This document shows, piece by piece, positions 25,072-32,207 of a stretch of 39,774 bases of DNA. Source of the DNA: a bacterium. Its GTDB lineage: Bacteria; Verrucomicrobiota; Kiritimatiellia; RFP12; UBA1067. The translations under genes were made by a program, and so were the position numbers. Under the pieces are notes generated by a model. It made no database searches, had not been told where the DNA came from, and saw only the letters and a program-made list of their open reading frames with translations. Numbering within the stretch: position 1 is the first letter of the stretch; every line of letters starts with the position of its first letter. The stretch covers positions 1 to 39,774 of the forward strand of contig JANYBJ010000193.1 of the NCBI GenBank assembly GCA_025360845.1, in the 5' to 3' direction.

Positions 25072-25097
25072 ATTTACAAGTATGTAGACTATAAGTA
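25072..25097 (+). promoter_or_regulatory. Controller-protein operator (C-box-like) upstream of the methyltransferases
   Basis: Two 11-base half-boxes separated by TGTA: ATTTACAAGTA, then GACTATAAGTA, starting 57 bases before the first methyltransferase ATG. The right box keeps GACT and AGT of the GACTnnnAGTC consensus, and the TGTA spacer is the same as in the box before the controller gene. TATAAG within it may be the -10, so controller binding would repress methyltransferase transcription. Inference from sequence pattern. Confidence 0.6.
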
Positions 25098-25128
25098 ACA
25101 TTCCGAGCGCTTAAAGAGACAAAGGTTT

Positions 25129-26031
25129 ATGAATAATCTGGCTGTAAATTATCTGCTGTTGAATGAACCACCGTGTGTTAAAACCGGCGCGTTCCATCCT
25201 TTGTCGCTTTGTTCACGGGATGTTGCCGACCTTCAAGCTTATAAGACCCCCCTTGGTGTAGTGTTCAATGCGGACTGTCTGAAGGTTCTGCCCCGCATAG
25301 AGGACGCGTCTGTGGACACGATCTTTGCAGATCCGCCTTTCAATCTCGATAAGCAATATGGGAAGAAGGTTAATGACAATCTGTCGGAGAAGGCCTATTT
25401 GGTGTGGAGCAAGGCGTGGCTCAAAGAGTGCATGCGGATACTGAAGCCCGGAGGCTCGCTCTTTGTTTACAACCTGCCGAAGTGGAACATTTTGTTGGGT
25501 GCCTATCTGGCAGGGGAAGGAATGTTGTTCCGGCACTGGATCGCGGTGAACATGAAATTGAGTTTGCCGATTCAGGGTCGCCTTTATCCGTCGCATTACA
25601 GTTTGCTCTACTATACGAAGGGTAAACCTCAAACGTTCCGGAAGATCCGCACGCCGATCAAAGTCTGCAGGCATTGTTCGAAGGAACTGAAAGACTATGG
25701 CGGACACCGTGACGCCATGAATCCAAAAGGCGTTAACTTGACCGATGTTTGGGATGACATCCCTCCTGTCAGACACCGCAAGTTCAAGAGCGAAAAGCGG
25801 ACAGAGAACCAACTTTCAACAAAGTTGGTCAACCGCGTGGTTCAGATGTCCACCCACGAAGGGGACATAGTGCTCGATCCGTTCGGCGGCAGCGGAACGA
25901 CCTTTGATGTGTGCGAGCGAAGCAACCGGTACTGGATCGGCATCGAAAAAGAAAGTTGCGACGCGATTGTCGAGCGGCTTTCAACGCCGCATATATGCCC
26001 GCATGAGCATGATGACTTCATTGAAGGGTGA
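25129..26031 (+). CDS. Site-specific DNA methyltransferase, beta-class (DPPF), of a BamHI-type R-M system
   Basis: 300 residues. Motif IV DPPF at 68-71 comes first, and the AdoMet motif DPFGGSGTT at 250-258 is near the C-terminus: the beta arrangement of amino-methyltransferases. DPPF suggests N6-adenine methylation, though N4-cytosine is not excluded. The region between holds the target-recognition part, including a CxxC (CRHCSKEL, near 184) and a WDDIPPVRHRKFKSEKR stretch. It transfers a methyl group from AdoMet to host DNA to protect it from the endonuclease encoded opposite. The second methyltransferase starts at its 3' end. A controller-box-like operator sits 32-57 bases upstream. AAAGG precedes ATG 25129. 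Codon use is less GC-rich than in the prophage, which fits transfer. Confidence 0.85.
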   Translation: MNNLAVNYLLLNEPPCVKTGAFHPLSLCSRDVADLQAYKTPLGVVFNADCLKVLPRIEDASVDTIFADPPFNLDKQYGKKVNDNLSEKAYLVWSKAWLKECMRILKPGGSLFVYNLPKWNILLGAYLAGEGMLFRHWIAVNMKLSLPIQGRLYPSHYSLLYYTKGKPQTFRKIRTPIKVCRHCSKELKDYGGHRDAMNPKGVNLTDVWDDIPPVRHRKFKSEKRTENQLSTKLVNRVVQMSTHEGDIVLDPFGGSGTTFDVCERSNRYWIGIEKESCDAIVERLSTPHICPHEHDDFIEG

Positions 26032-26039
26032 AGGACGCC

Positions 26040-27395
26040 ATGAAATCTCCTGCAGATATTCTTTCGCGAGGGTTGGCAGAGCATTTGTTTTCCGCCGAGC
26101 GTGAGTTGATTCCGGACATCGACGACTACTATGAGATGGAATTGGCGTTCTATGAGAACCAACTCTTTGATGATCAGGAGTTGGTCCGGAACGCCGCCTA
26201 CTTCGCCAGAGTCGGCGACAGCGTAACCCGGCATTTCCAGATGTGCGCCGGTGAATCTCTAAGATTGCCAGAGCACTCTTCTTCCCGATTGAAATCTTTT
26301 TTCGAAAAAAACATTTTCCGTACCGGTTACGCGACTCACGGGCTGTTTCCATATCGAGGGAAGTTTCACCCGCAGATGGTCAAAGGCATCTTGAATGTCA
26401 TGGGCCTGAAACCGGGCGACACCGTAGTTGATCCGATGATGGGATCCGGGACAGTTGCGGTCGAGGCGACGCTGATGGGCATCAACTCCCTCGGCTTCGA
26501 TGCCAGCCCCTTCTGCCGATTCATGGCGCAGACCAAACTGGATGCGCTGACCATGCCGTTGCGTCGGGCTCGCAAGGCTGTTGATAACGCTGATGCCGTA
26601 TTCGAGTACTTCGGAAAACGCGGCAGTCCCATAAGCGGGCGCAAGCCGGCAAGAACCGCGCACCTACATTATGCAGATGAAGTGATGGAAGAGCCGGCCG
26701 AGTATTTGACAGGCGGTCTACGGCCGCCGAAGGGCAGCGACCGCGAGACCGCCGAAACCTTTGGGTTCCTGCTCCTCGCGTATCTGGATGCCGCCGGGTA
26801 TTCCGAGCGCAGCACACGCAAGACACCTATCGACCAGTTTCGCGCAATCCTTGACCGCTACGTGTTTGTTGCGGACAAGATCCAGATGTTTCTCCTCCAA
26901 GATCATGCTGCTCTCGGACTTGCTCGCGTTTCACAGGGCGACGCCCGTTCCATGCCTATCGCGGATGCGAGTGCTGACGGCATCTTATTCTCACCGCCCT
27001 ACAGTTTCGCAATCGATTACTTGGATAATGACGCGTTCCACCTGAATTATCTGGGAGTCGATGTCGAGCAGCTGCAGGAATCCATGGTGGGCCTGCGCGG
27101 CAAGTCGTTGCCGGAGAAGTTCGAGTTCTATCAGGAAGACATGAAACGCGTGATCGCGGAGTGTTCGCGTGTCCTGAAACGCGGCAAGTTCTGCACGATC
27201 ATCGTGGGAACGAACAACAACCAGATCGGCAAAATCCTGAAACAGTCACCCAGCGAAGTCGAGGGCCTGGACGAAATGCTTGTGCGGATGGGCCAAGAAA
27301 CCGGACTGTCCTTGATCCGGACGATGCAGCGCAGCATCATCGGCATGTCCAACACCATGCGGCGCGAGCAGATCCTGCTACTGCAAAAAAAGTGA
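26040..27395 (+). CDS. Second DNA methyltransferase (SPPY, N4-cytosine type) of the R-M system
   Basis: 451 residues from ATG 26040 (AAGGA 4 bases upstream); GTG 26028, which overlaps the preceding stop, is an alternative. Motif order is AdoMet motif first (DPMMGSGT at 131-138, preceded by HGLFPYRGKFHPQMV) and catalytic SPPY later (318-321). SPPY is typical of N4-cytosine methyltransferases, the type known for BamHI-family protection. The region between the motifs (about 170-310) is a candidate for target recognition. It is co-directional with, and immediately follows, the DPPF methyltransferase, and converges tail to tail with the endonuclease gene with only 2 bases between stops. Which of the two enzymes protects the endonuclease site cannot be read from the sequence. 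Confidence 0.85.
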   Translation: MKSPADILSRGLAEHLFSAERELIPDIDDYYEMELAFYENQLFDDQELVRNAAYFARVGDSVTRHFQMCAGESLRLPEHSSSRLKSFFEKNIFRTGYATHGLFPYRGKFHPQMVKGILNVMGLKPGDTVVDPMMGSGTVAVEATLMGINSLGFDASPFCRFMAQTKLDALTMPLRRARKAVDNADAVFEYFGKRGSPISGRKPARTAHLHYADEVMEEPAEYLTGGLRPPKGSDRETAETFGFLLLAYLDAAGYSERSTRKTPIDQFRAILDRYVFVADKIQMFLLQDHAALGLARVSQGDARSMPIADASADGILFSPPYSFAIDYLDNDAFHLNYLGVDVEQLQESMVGLRGKSLPEKFEFYQEDMKRVIAECSRVLKRGKFCTIIVGTNNNQIGKILKQSPSEVEGLDEMLVRMGQETGLSLIRTMQRSIIGMSNTMRREQILLLQKK

Positions 27396-27397
27396 GG

Positions 27398-27991
27398 TCA
27401 GCGAGGCGCGTTGCCATCTTTACCTTTTGGAATGAGAGGGGCCTCATCGCTGATGGCGTCATGCTCAATTTCAATAACGGCTAACACACCCTCGTCTATC
27501 CTTAGTGACTGCAAGAGTGGATGATAAGGCTCAATCTCGCGATAATTCCCGACTCGGTCAGTCAGGAACTTAGCCATAGCACGTGAAGGAACAATCAGAA
27601 CGCCGCCTATAACCTCACCCGCCAGCATCCCTAGTGCCATCTTGTTGAGAGCACGGTGGCTGGAAGAGATGTTTCCGGTCTCCCATTCAAGGCATAACAA
27701 CTTTTCATGCTCGATACATGTGGCGTCGACTGGCCCCGGTTTCATTTTTCGCGTCGGTGAAAAACGCGTTTCCAGACTCCAACCGAGTTTCTTCAAATCG
27801 GCCATGCACGATTTCTTAATCGGCACAACACCATTGCCCTTTATCGTGGGGTGCAGGGTGAAGCCTCCACTTCCAGTTGGCCATTCAACATCAGTAATTG
27901 CTTTGCAAATCTGCGCATGCCTGGCTTCCCATTCTGGGCTATTACCGAAAGGACCGGCTTTGATCAAGTACGTCGTTCTCAGGATCTTCAT
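27398..27991 (-). CDS. BamHI-family type II restriction endonuclease, predicted GGATCC specificity
   Basis: 197 residues aligning by eye with BamHI along most of its length: NGVVPIK (53-59), GPVD (86-89), LEWETGNISSSHRALNK (101-117), FLTDRV (142-147), EIEPYH and a late PLIPKGKDG. The BamHI catalytic set D94/E111/E113 corresponds to D89/E102/E104. BamHI base-contact residues N116, S118, R122, D154 and R155 correspond to N107, S109, R113, D145 and R146, all kept, so cleavage of GGATCC is predicted. The length resembles the compact BamHI isoschizomer OkrAI. Its start overlaps the controller stop by 4 bases (ATGA), so translation is coupled to the controller. No large changes suggest inactivation. 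Confidence 0.9.
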   Translation of the reverse strand: MKILRTTYLIKAGPFGNSPEWEARHAQICKAITDVEWPTGSGGFTLHPTIKGNGVVPIKKSCMADLKKLGWSLETRFSPTRKMKPGPVDATCIEHEKLLCLEWETGNISSSHRALNKMALGMLAGEVIGGVLIVPSRAMAKFLTDRVGNYREIEPYHPLLQSLRIDEGVLAVIEIEHDAISDEAPLIPKGKDGNAPR

Positions 27992-28227
27992 TTCCGTCCC
28001 TTCTCAACATCTGCAAAGAGCGTTTCAAGCGAGCACCCCAAGGCTAGTGCCAGTTTCTCGATGTTTTGCAGCGAGACATTCCGCGTTCCCCGTTCGATAT
28101 CCGCGATGTATGTCCGGTGCAGTTCGGCCTTTTCAGCAAGCACTTCTTGTGTCAGTTCGAGCGAAAGTCGTTTGGACCGGACGGCATGACCGAACCGAAC
28201 CAAGATAGCGAGAGCGGGCGCATTCAT
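27988..28227 (-). CDS. R-M controller protein (C protein, XRE-type HTH)
   Basis: 79 residues with one helix-turn-helix: LTQEVLAEKAELHRTYIADI then ERGTRNVSLQNIEKLALAL, the usual pattern of C proteins such as C.BamHI. It should dimerise on the C-boxes upstream, activating its own operon at low level and repressing it, and probably the methyltransferases, at higher level, so that methylation precedes cutting in a new host. Its gene is the first of a two-gene unit with the endonuclease (4-base overlap). No clear ribosome binding site precedes ATG 28227, consistent with a leaderless or weakly translated message, as known for several C genes. Confidence 0.85.
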   Translation of the reverse strand: MNAPALAILVRFGHAVRSKRLSLELTQEVLAEKAELHRTYIADIERGTRNVSLQNIEKLALALGCSLETLFADVEKGRK

Positions 28228-28251
28228 AGTTTGTTATTTTCATGCAATGCC

Positions 28252-28281
28252 GACTTTAAGTCTACAGACTAGCAGTGACAA
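28252..28281 (-). promoter_or_regulatory. Controller operator (two C-boxes) and promoter of the C/endonuclease operon
   Basis: Read on the minus strand: CACTgctAGTC, spacer TGTA, GACTtaaAGTC, ending 25 bases before the controller ATG. The second box is a perfect GACTnnnAGTC. A promoter overlaps it: TTGTCA (28276-28281) as -35 and TAAAGT in the second box as -10, 17 bases apart. Thus the distal box covers the -35 side and the proximal box the -10, the classic layout for self-regulated C genes. Confidence 0.75.
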
Positions 28282-28425
28282 TGCGGGCGGCGGTTATTGC
28301 CAACGGGAACAAGTGGGGTTGGTTCGATTATAAGGAGGCATTCCGGCTACACACGACCGATTGCTGTATCTCTGGGCAGCGTTTCAGAGATGTCCGTAGG
28401 CATTAAAATCAACAAGGAGGTTCGT

Positions 28426-28590
28426 ATGGAAACCGAGAATAAAACCAAAACAAACACGACTGTGAGACTTAGTTTCAAGATGAGAATCGTAGCTAATGTC
28501 ATTGTCGGCGTGGTAGTCGGTTGCCTTCTCGGCACCCCCTTGGCCAGAGCCCAAAGACGTTTTCAACCGGCAGTTTCCTTTCCCAATTGA
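28426..28590 (+). CDS. 54-residue predicted membrane or secreted peptide
   Basis: METENKTKTNTTVRLSFKMR followed by a hydrophobic segment (IVANVIVGVVVGCLLGTPLA) and a short basic tail. AAGGAGG lies 6 bases before ATG 28426, the best ribosome site in this part of the island, which argues for real translation. The hydrophobic segment followed by ARAQ could be a signal anchor or a cleavable signal. No family was recognised. A small toxin-like or membrane-stress peptide is possible but not shown. Confidence 0.5.
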   Translation: METENKTKTNTTVRLSFKMRIVANVIVGVVVGCLLGTPLARAQRRFQPAVSFPN

Positions 28591-28668
28591 GAGCATGACG
28601 CGTGATTTGTATCGGTTCGCTTCAATACGTTTGATGAAAACGATCTAACGAAACGACGATACACATAG

Positions 28669-29144
28669 CCTCTCCGAATTACTCGTCCCGCAGCTCACCT
28701 CAATTCAGGGCATTGCGTTGCACATGATGTCAGGTTACAGATCGAGATCGATGATCCGGCCGACACGATGCTGTTTGCCGAAAGCGCTCCCGAGCAGCCG
28801 TCAACGCATTTGATCCTTCACAAGAATCAAGTAGCCCTTTCCAAACTCAAGAGCACTGTGAAGCATTTGGACAGGAAATGGTTGATCGAAATCCCCGTTG
28901 GAAAATCCAGCCAAACAGCGAAGCCAGGACCACTTGCGGTGTTTATGTCGGCGCAAAGAATGATTGTAAGGTCACGTTCCGCACGACACTTAGAGCTGAC
29001 AATTTGCCGATGCCAACCGTGGGGGAGTTTGTCGTTGAAGTTAAAACCAAGCAGTCGGTACTAAGCGTTGCCGATCTCATGGACATCTTCAAGAGACAGG
29101 AAACTGACGACATTAAGGCGCAACTCAAAAAACTTGGTGGCTAG
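28669..29144 (+). pseudogene. Frameshifted remnant of an unknown protein
   Basis: A frame open from 28669 reads plausible protein (LQIEIDDPADTMLFAESAPE, then HLILHKNQVALSKLKSTVKH and DRKWLIEIPVG). A second frame, +2 relative to it, takes over after about 28900 (YVGAKNDCKVTFRTTLRADN, then VGEFVVEVKTKQSVLSVADL and a charged C-terminal helix ending KKLGG). Each half has good composition and neither has a convincing start, so a single gene broken by an indel near 28900 is the simplest reading. Function unknown. Confidence 0.4.
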
Positions 29145-29252
29145 AATGTTGAACGCCCTGTTTGGATGTGCGTCAACGGGGTTGGAAGTGCCCTTCCGGA
29201 ATCGGGAACGTGAACGGCAGGATGCCAAGCCCGGTGAAACGCCTGTCATCGG

Positions 29253-29822
29253 TCACGCCTTCACGGCGAGACGCGCAGAAGCACTTTTTGCGGGTGAGAC
29301 CGACTTGGTTGGCTCCGCCCCATCCAGCCGGATAGGGGTGGCGCCTGGCAATTTCGAATAGCTGTCGCCAAACCGGAGTACGAAGTTGAACAACACTTCA
29401 CCGTAGAACTGCTTGATCTTCTCCGATATGGAGTCTTCTCCGCCGACCTGGTGGGCGAGCTTCATCAGCTGCTCAAGCAGATCGTGCACGGCGAAGACGT
29501 GATGTTTGATGCGGTCCGCAGCGGGCAAAGCCGGATTGTCGAACATGACGGACATGGTTACGCCAAGGGCCTTCGAGTAGAGCATCACGTCGCCCAAGTT
29601 CAGTTCCTTGTCGTTGCAGGCCTCCATGCGGCAGACCTTGCTCGGGCCGACGCCCATCTTCTTGGCGAGGTCCCGCTGGGACAGCTTCTTCTCGACACGC
29701 ATGTCGATGAGCGTCCGCACGAAACGGGTCTCGGCCTGATGAGCCGCAACACGCGCCGCCGCCTCCGGGTCGCCGGTCAAACTAGCCGCCAGCATGGCCG
29801 TGGTCGTGGTTTTCTTGCTCAT
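29253..29822 (-). CDS. HigA-like XRE antitoxin with long C-terminal extension
   Basis: 189 residues from ATG 29822, chosen because AGAGGAGA precedes it. An XRE helix-turn-helix occupies about residues 45-95 (VEKKLSQRDLAKKMGVGPSK, then VCRMEACNDKELNLGDVMLY). HigA antitoxins are usually about 100 residues; here another 90 follow, with a helical part (FAVHDLLEQLMKLAHQV) and a basic Ser/Ala/Lys tail. It should neutralise the toxin encoded just upstream and repress the shared promoter. Its start lies inside the toxin gene (41-base overlap), so the two are translationally linked. Confidence 0.75.
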   Translation of the reverse strand: MSKKTTTTAMLAASLTGDPEAAARVAAHQAETRFVRTLIDMRVEKKLSQRDLAKKMGVGPSKVCRMEACNDKELNLGDVMLYSKALGVTMSVMFDNPALPAADRIKHHVFAVHDLLEQLMKLAHQVGGEDSISEKIKQFYGEVLFNFVLRFGDSYSKLPGATPIRLDGAEPTKSVSPAKSASARLAVKA

Positions 29823-30183
29823 GGGGTTCTCCTCTTTCAAACTTTCTTGCGGTTTCTTTGCAACGGCGGATGTCGTCCGCCTGTTGCGTCTTGTCGCCGA
29901 TCGTCAGGACGTAAACGGTATGACCGATCGTGAAGACGTACACGTACAGCCGCGTTTCAACGGCATGCTTTACGCCAGTCTGGCCGATCCGGAAGACGTT
30001 CTCGCCTTCGGAACGGAAGAAGGCGACTTGAAACGCCCCGACGTTTCCATGGCGGTTCAGCAGCTCGACAATATGGCCGAGGTTCGAGAAACAGGCCGCC
30101 AATTCACGCGGGTGCTTCTTGTTGAACGCCTTGAATCTGTTCTTCTCAGCCAAGGCCTCGCTTATTTCCCACATTTCTGCCAT
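29782..30183 (-). CDS. HigB/RelE-superfamily toxin (Gp49-like)
   Basis: 133 residues. The N-terminal half contains HPRELAACFSNLGHIVELLN and the core has HAVETRLYVYVFTIGHTVYVL, then DKTQQADDIRRCKETARKFE, matching the Gp49/HigB pattern in which a KKTQKTP-like strand end is followed by a basic C-terminal helix. Such toxins cut mRNA on the ribosome. The C-terminal 20 residues (EQENHDHGHAGG end) overlap the antitoxin start and look like frame extension. Toxin-first order is typical of higBA. A promoter with an internal palindrome lies 34-62 bases upstream. Confidence 0.7.
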   Translation of the reverse strand: MAEMWEISEALAEKNRFKAFNKKHPRELAACFSNLGHIVELLNRHGNVGAFQVAFFRSEGENVFRIGQTGVKHAVETRLYVYVFTIGHTVYVLTIGDKTQQADDIRRCKETARKFERGEPHEQENHDHGHAGG

Positions 30184-30216
30184 TAACAGGTCTCGTTTCT
30201 GTGGTTGACGGCAATT

Positions 30217-30245
30217 AATTTACCGAAGTTTTGCAAAACATGCAA
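30217..30245 (-). promoter_or_regulatory. Promoter of the HigB/HigA-like pair with operator palindrome
   Basis: On the minus strand TTGCAT (30240-30245) and TAAATT (30217-30222) are 17 bases apart. The spacer contains the perfect 12-bp palindrome GTTTTGCAAAAC (30228-30239). An operator inside the promoter fits autorepression by the antitoxin. Confidence 0.55.
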
Positions 30246-30424
30246 CAAAAGAAGTTTAGATTGCTGAAATCGCAACTGACGGGAGGTGTGATCCAGTCAA
30301 AATAGCAAAACCGTCGTGCGGAAAAACCCGGCATCGGCGGTGAGTAATCGCTTACCGTTCAACTACTTGGCGGCAGGCACTGGGCACGAACCGTCGGTAC
30401 AGGCGGAGCCGGTGAAGTGTGCGG

Positions 30425-30742
30425 CTACTGCGCGGCGGTGCCGGCGTTGTTGACGGTGGTGCTGGTGTGGTTGGCGAGTCCGCCGCCGCCGAGGGCGTAG
30501 CCGAAGAAGGCCCAGGGGCCGAGGGTCTTGACGGTGTCCCACGCGCCTTCCCAGAAGGAGGGCTCGCGCGGGATGATGTTTTTCGGGGGAACCGGCGTGT
30601 TCATCGTGAAGGCGTTGAAGTTCTCGAACGTCACCTTGCCGGTGCCGTTGGAGCTGGTGACGCTCCAGAGCTCGGCGACGTTGGCGGAGTTGTAGTAGCT
30701 GTCGGCGATCTTGCCTGCGGCGGCGATCTTCTTCTCGCTCAT
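30425..30742 (-). CDS. 105-residue phage-like protein downstream of recombinase remnant
   Basis: From ATG 30742: MSEKKIAAAGKIADSYYNSA, then an SFWEGAWDTVKTLGPWAFFGYALGGG segment (long hydrophobic Gly-rich stretch near 75-90) and a Thr/Asn-rich end. It reads in the same frame as the recombinase remnant upstream, but the join is low-complexity sequence, so it is probably a separate gene. A neighbouring frame continues beyond its stop with plausible sequence (AHFTGSACTDGSCPVPAAK), hinting that the original protein was longer and ended with a Cys-containing tail. Membrane-associated phage protein is possible; function unknown. Confidence 0.4.
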   Translation of the reverse strand: MSEKKIAAAGKIADSYYNSANVAELWSVTSSNGTGKVTFENFNAFTMNTPVPPKNIIPREPSFWEGAWDTVKTLGPWAFFGYALGGGGLANHTSTTVNNAGTAAQ

Positions 30743-31255
30743 GCCCACGCAACCGGAGTTGCAAAGGATGAAGGATGAAGGCAGAAGGATGAATACGGCC
30801 GCTTCCAGCTCGTCGGCCTTCACGTAGTCGCGGTTCGGGCACACCGCCGAGTCGGTGCAGCGGTAGTAAGGGTATGCCTGCCCGTTGGCCTTGCTGATTG
30901 TCGTGGGCGTCATGGCGCGGCCGCAGGCGCACCGCACGAGGCCGGTCAAAAGGTAGTCATAGGCGCACGCGTTGGGGCGCGGTGCCGTTCTGGCGTGCGG
31001 TATGCGGTCCTGTACGGCATCCCAGAGGTCGGCGTCTATAATCGCTTCGTGCTTGCCGTCAAACACCTGACCGGCAAAGGCGATTTTCCCGGTGTAGACC
31101 GGAGCGCGGGGCATCTTAAAAATGGTGTTGGTCGGAATCTTGTAGACCCGGCGAAGATCCGTGAAGCGTTTCTTCGCCAAGGTGCGGAACTTTCGCGAGG
31201 GAAAACTTTCCTTCGCCCGCCGCTCTTTCATCATCACGGACTGTAAGGCCTGCAA
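30743..31255 (-). pseudogene. Large serine recombinase remnant (C-terminal recombinase/zinc-ribbon part)
   Basis: Reads PVYTGKIAFAGQVFDGKHEA, then IIDADLWDAVQDRI, then LTGLVRCACGRAMTPTT and YPYYRCTDSAVCPN: the end of the recombinase domain followed by the zinc-ribbon domain with its CxC and C...C pairs. The catalytic resolvase domain with the active Ser is missing; upstream sequence in frame is unrelated. The frame then runs into the low-complexity stretch FILLPSSFILC (about 30767-30797) and on into the small phage-like protein. It is inactive as a recombinase and marks an old element. Confidence 0.7.
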
Positions 31256-31512
31256 GACGCTGAAGCAATTGGCGGAGGATGAAGAATCGGGGGCGAACCG
31301 GAGCAGGCTGTGCGGCGTGACGGGGGAGCCTTTCCGAGCAGGTTATGCGAGCACCTAAAACAGGCTTGAGGTAAGATGATTATATGTGTTAATGTTCCTA
31401 ATCATTGAATGACGGTTATCTGTTTGCCTCTCGGGCGGGCACATCCCAGTTCGTTCTGATAAATTTGGCAAGATCTTATCGCAAGAGGCGCAGAGAAGAG
31501 GAGTCGAGCTAC

Positions 31513-32184
31513 GTGGCCCACATTCATCTGACGAAGGAGCAGCAGGCGGAATTGCTGAAAGACTCTCTTGGGGAAAAGCTCAAGGTCGTGAGTGACAACT
31601 TGCCGTCGAGAGGCGTGACGTTGGCCGAGGTCCGCGACCTGATAGGACCGGACGGCTTGTTGCTTCTTGCCGCGTTACTGGCGCTCGTTTTTCTGGTCCC
31701 CGTTTCGATTCCGGGTCTCAGCATCGTTTTCGGTTTGGTCATTATGCTCGTCGGCCTCTGTCGGCTTCGAGGCCGCAACCTGTGGCTGCCTAAGCGCATC
31801 GCGAGACGCGCCGTGCCGGCCGACAAACTCAGGACCGTGCTCAGCCAAGGCGGCATATGGTTGCATCGGCTGGAGCGCGTAAGCCGCCCCCACCGCTTGA
31901 AACGGCTGGCGTCCGCAGGGCTGATGGACATTCTGAACAACGGAGCCCTGGTCACAGGCGGCCTCCTGCTCATGGCGCCTTTTGTGCTGGTTCCGTTTAC
32001 CAATACGCTGCCCGGGGTCGCGGTGCTGTTGATTGTCATCGGGCTGTTGCAGCGCGACGGGCTCTGCATTCTGTTCGGACATCTTGTCAACCTCCTCACA
32101 ATCGTCTATTTTATCCTTCTGACGGTCGGCGGCAGCGTGGCCGTTCACGAGGCCTTCGGTCATATCTTGGGGAGAGTGAAGTGA
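31513..32184 (+). CDS. ExoD-family membrane protein
   Basis: 223 residues from GTG 31513, chosen because GAGGAG lies about 9 bases upstream and ExoD proteins are about 200 residues; TTG 31405 is an alternative. After a charged N-terminus (HLTKEQQAELLKDSLGEKLK) there is a GVTLAEVRDLIG segment typical of the family, then hydrophobic segments at about 55-95, 150-170, 173-190 and 195-215. ExoD-like proteins are inner-membrane proteins linked to exopolysaccharide synthesis in rhizobia; their activity is not defined. The aldolase gene follows after 23 bases, so they may share a transcript. Confidence 0.8.
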   Translation: MAHIHLTKEQQAELLKDSLGEKLKVVSDNLPSRGVTLAEVRDLIGPDGLLLLAALLALVFLVPVSIPGLSIVFGLVIMLVGLCRLRGRNLWLPKRIARRAVPADKLRTVLSQGGIWLHRLERVSRPHRLKRLASAGLMDILNNGALVTGGLLLMAPFVLVPFTNTLPGVAVLLIVIGLLQRDGLCILFGHLVNLLTIVYFILLTVGGSVAVHEAFGHILGRVK

Positions 32185-32207
32185 GCGGTGCTTAAGGAGA
32201 ATCGACC

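Noticed and set aside
28531-28541. Ten-base match to the tRNA-Glu 3' end (AGGGGGTGCC, reverse orientation) as an att site
   Set aside because: It is short, inverted, and lies inside the 54-residue peptide gene; a real att repeat should be longer and direct.
31161-31358. 65-residue plus-strand frame with CKAC motif
   Set aside because: It overlaps the recombinase remnant on the other strand, lacks a ribosome site, and looks like chance.
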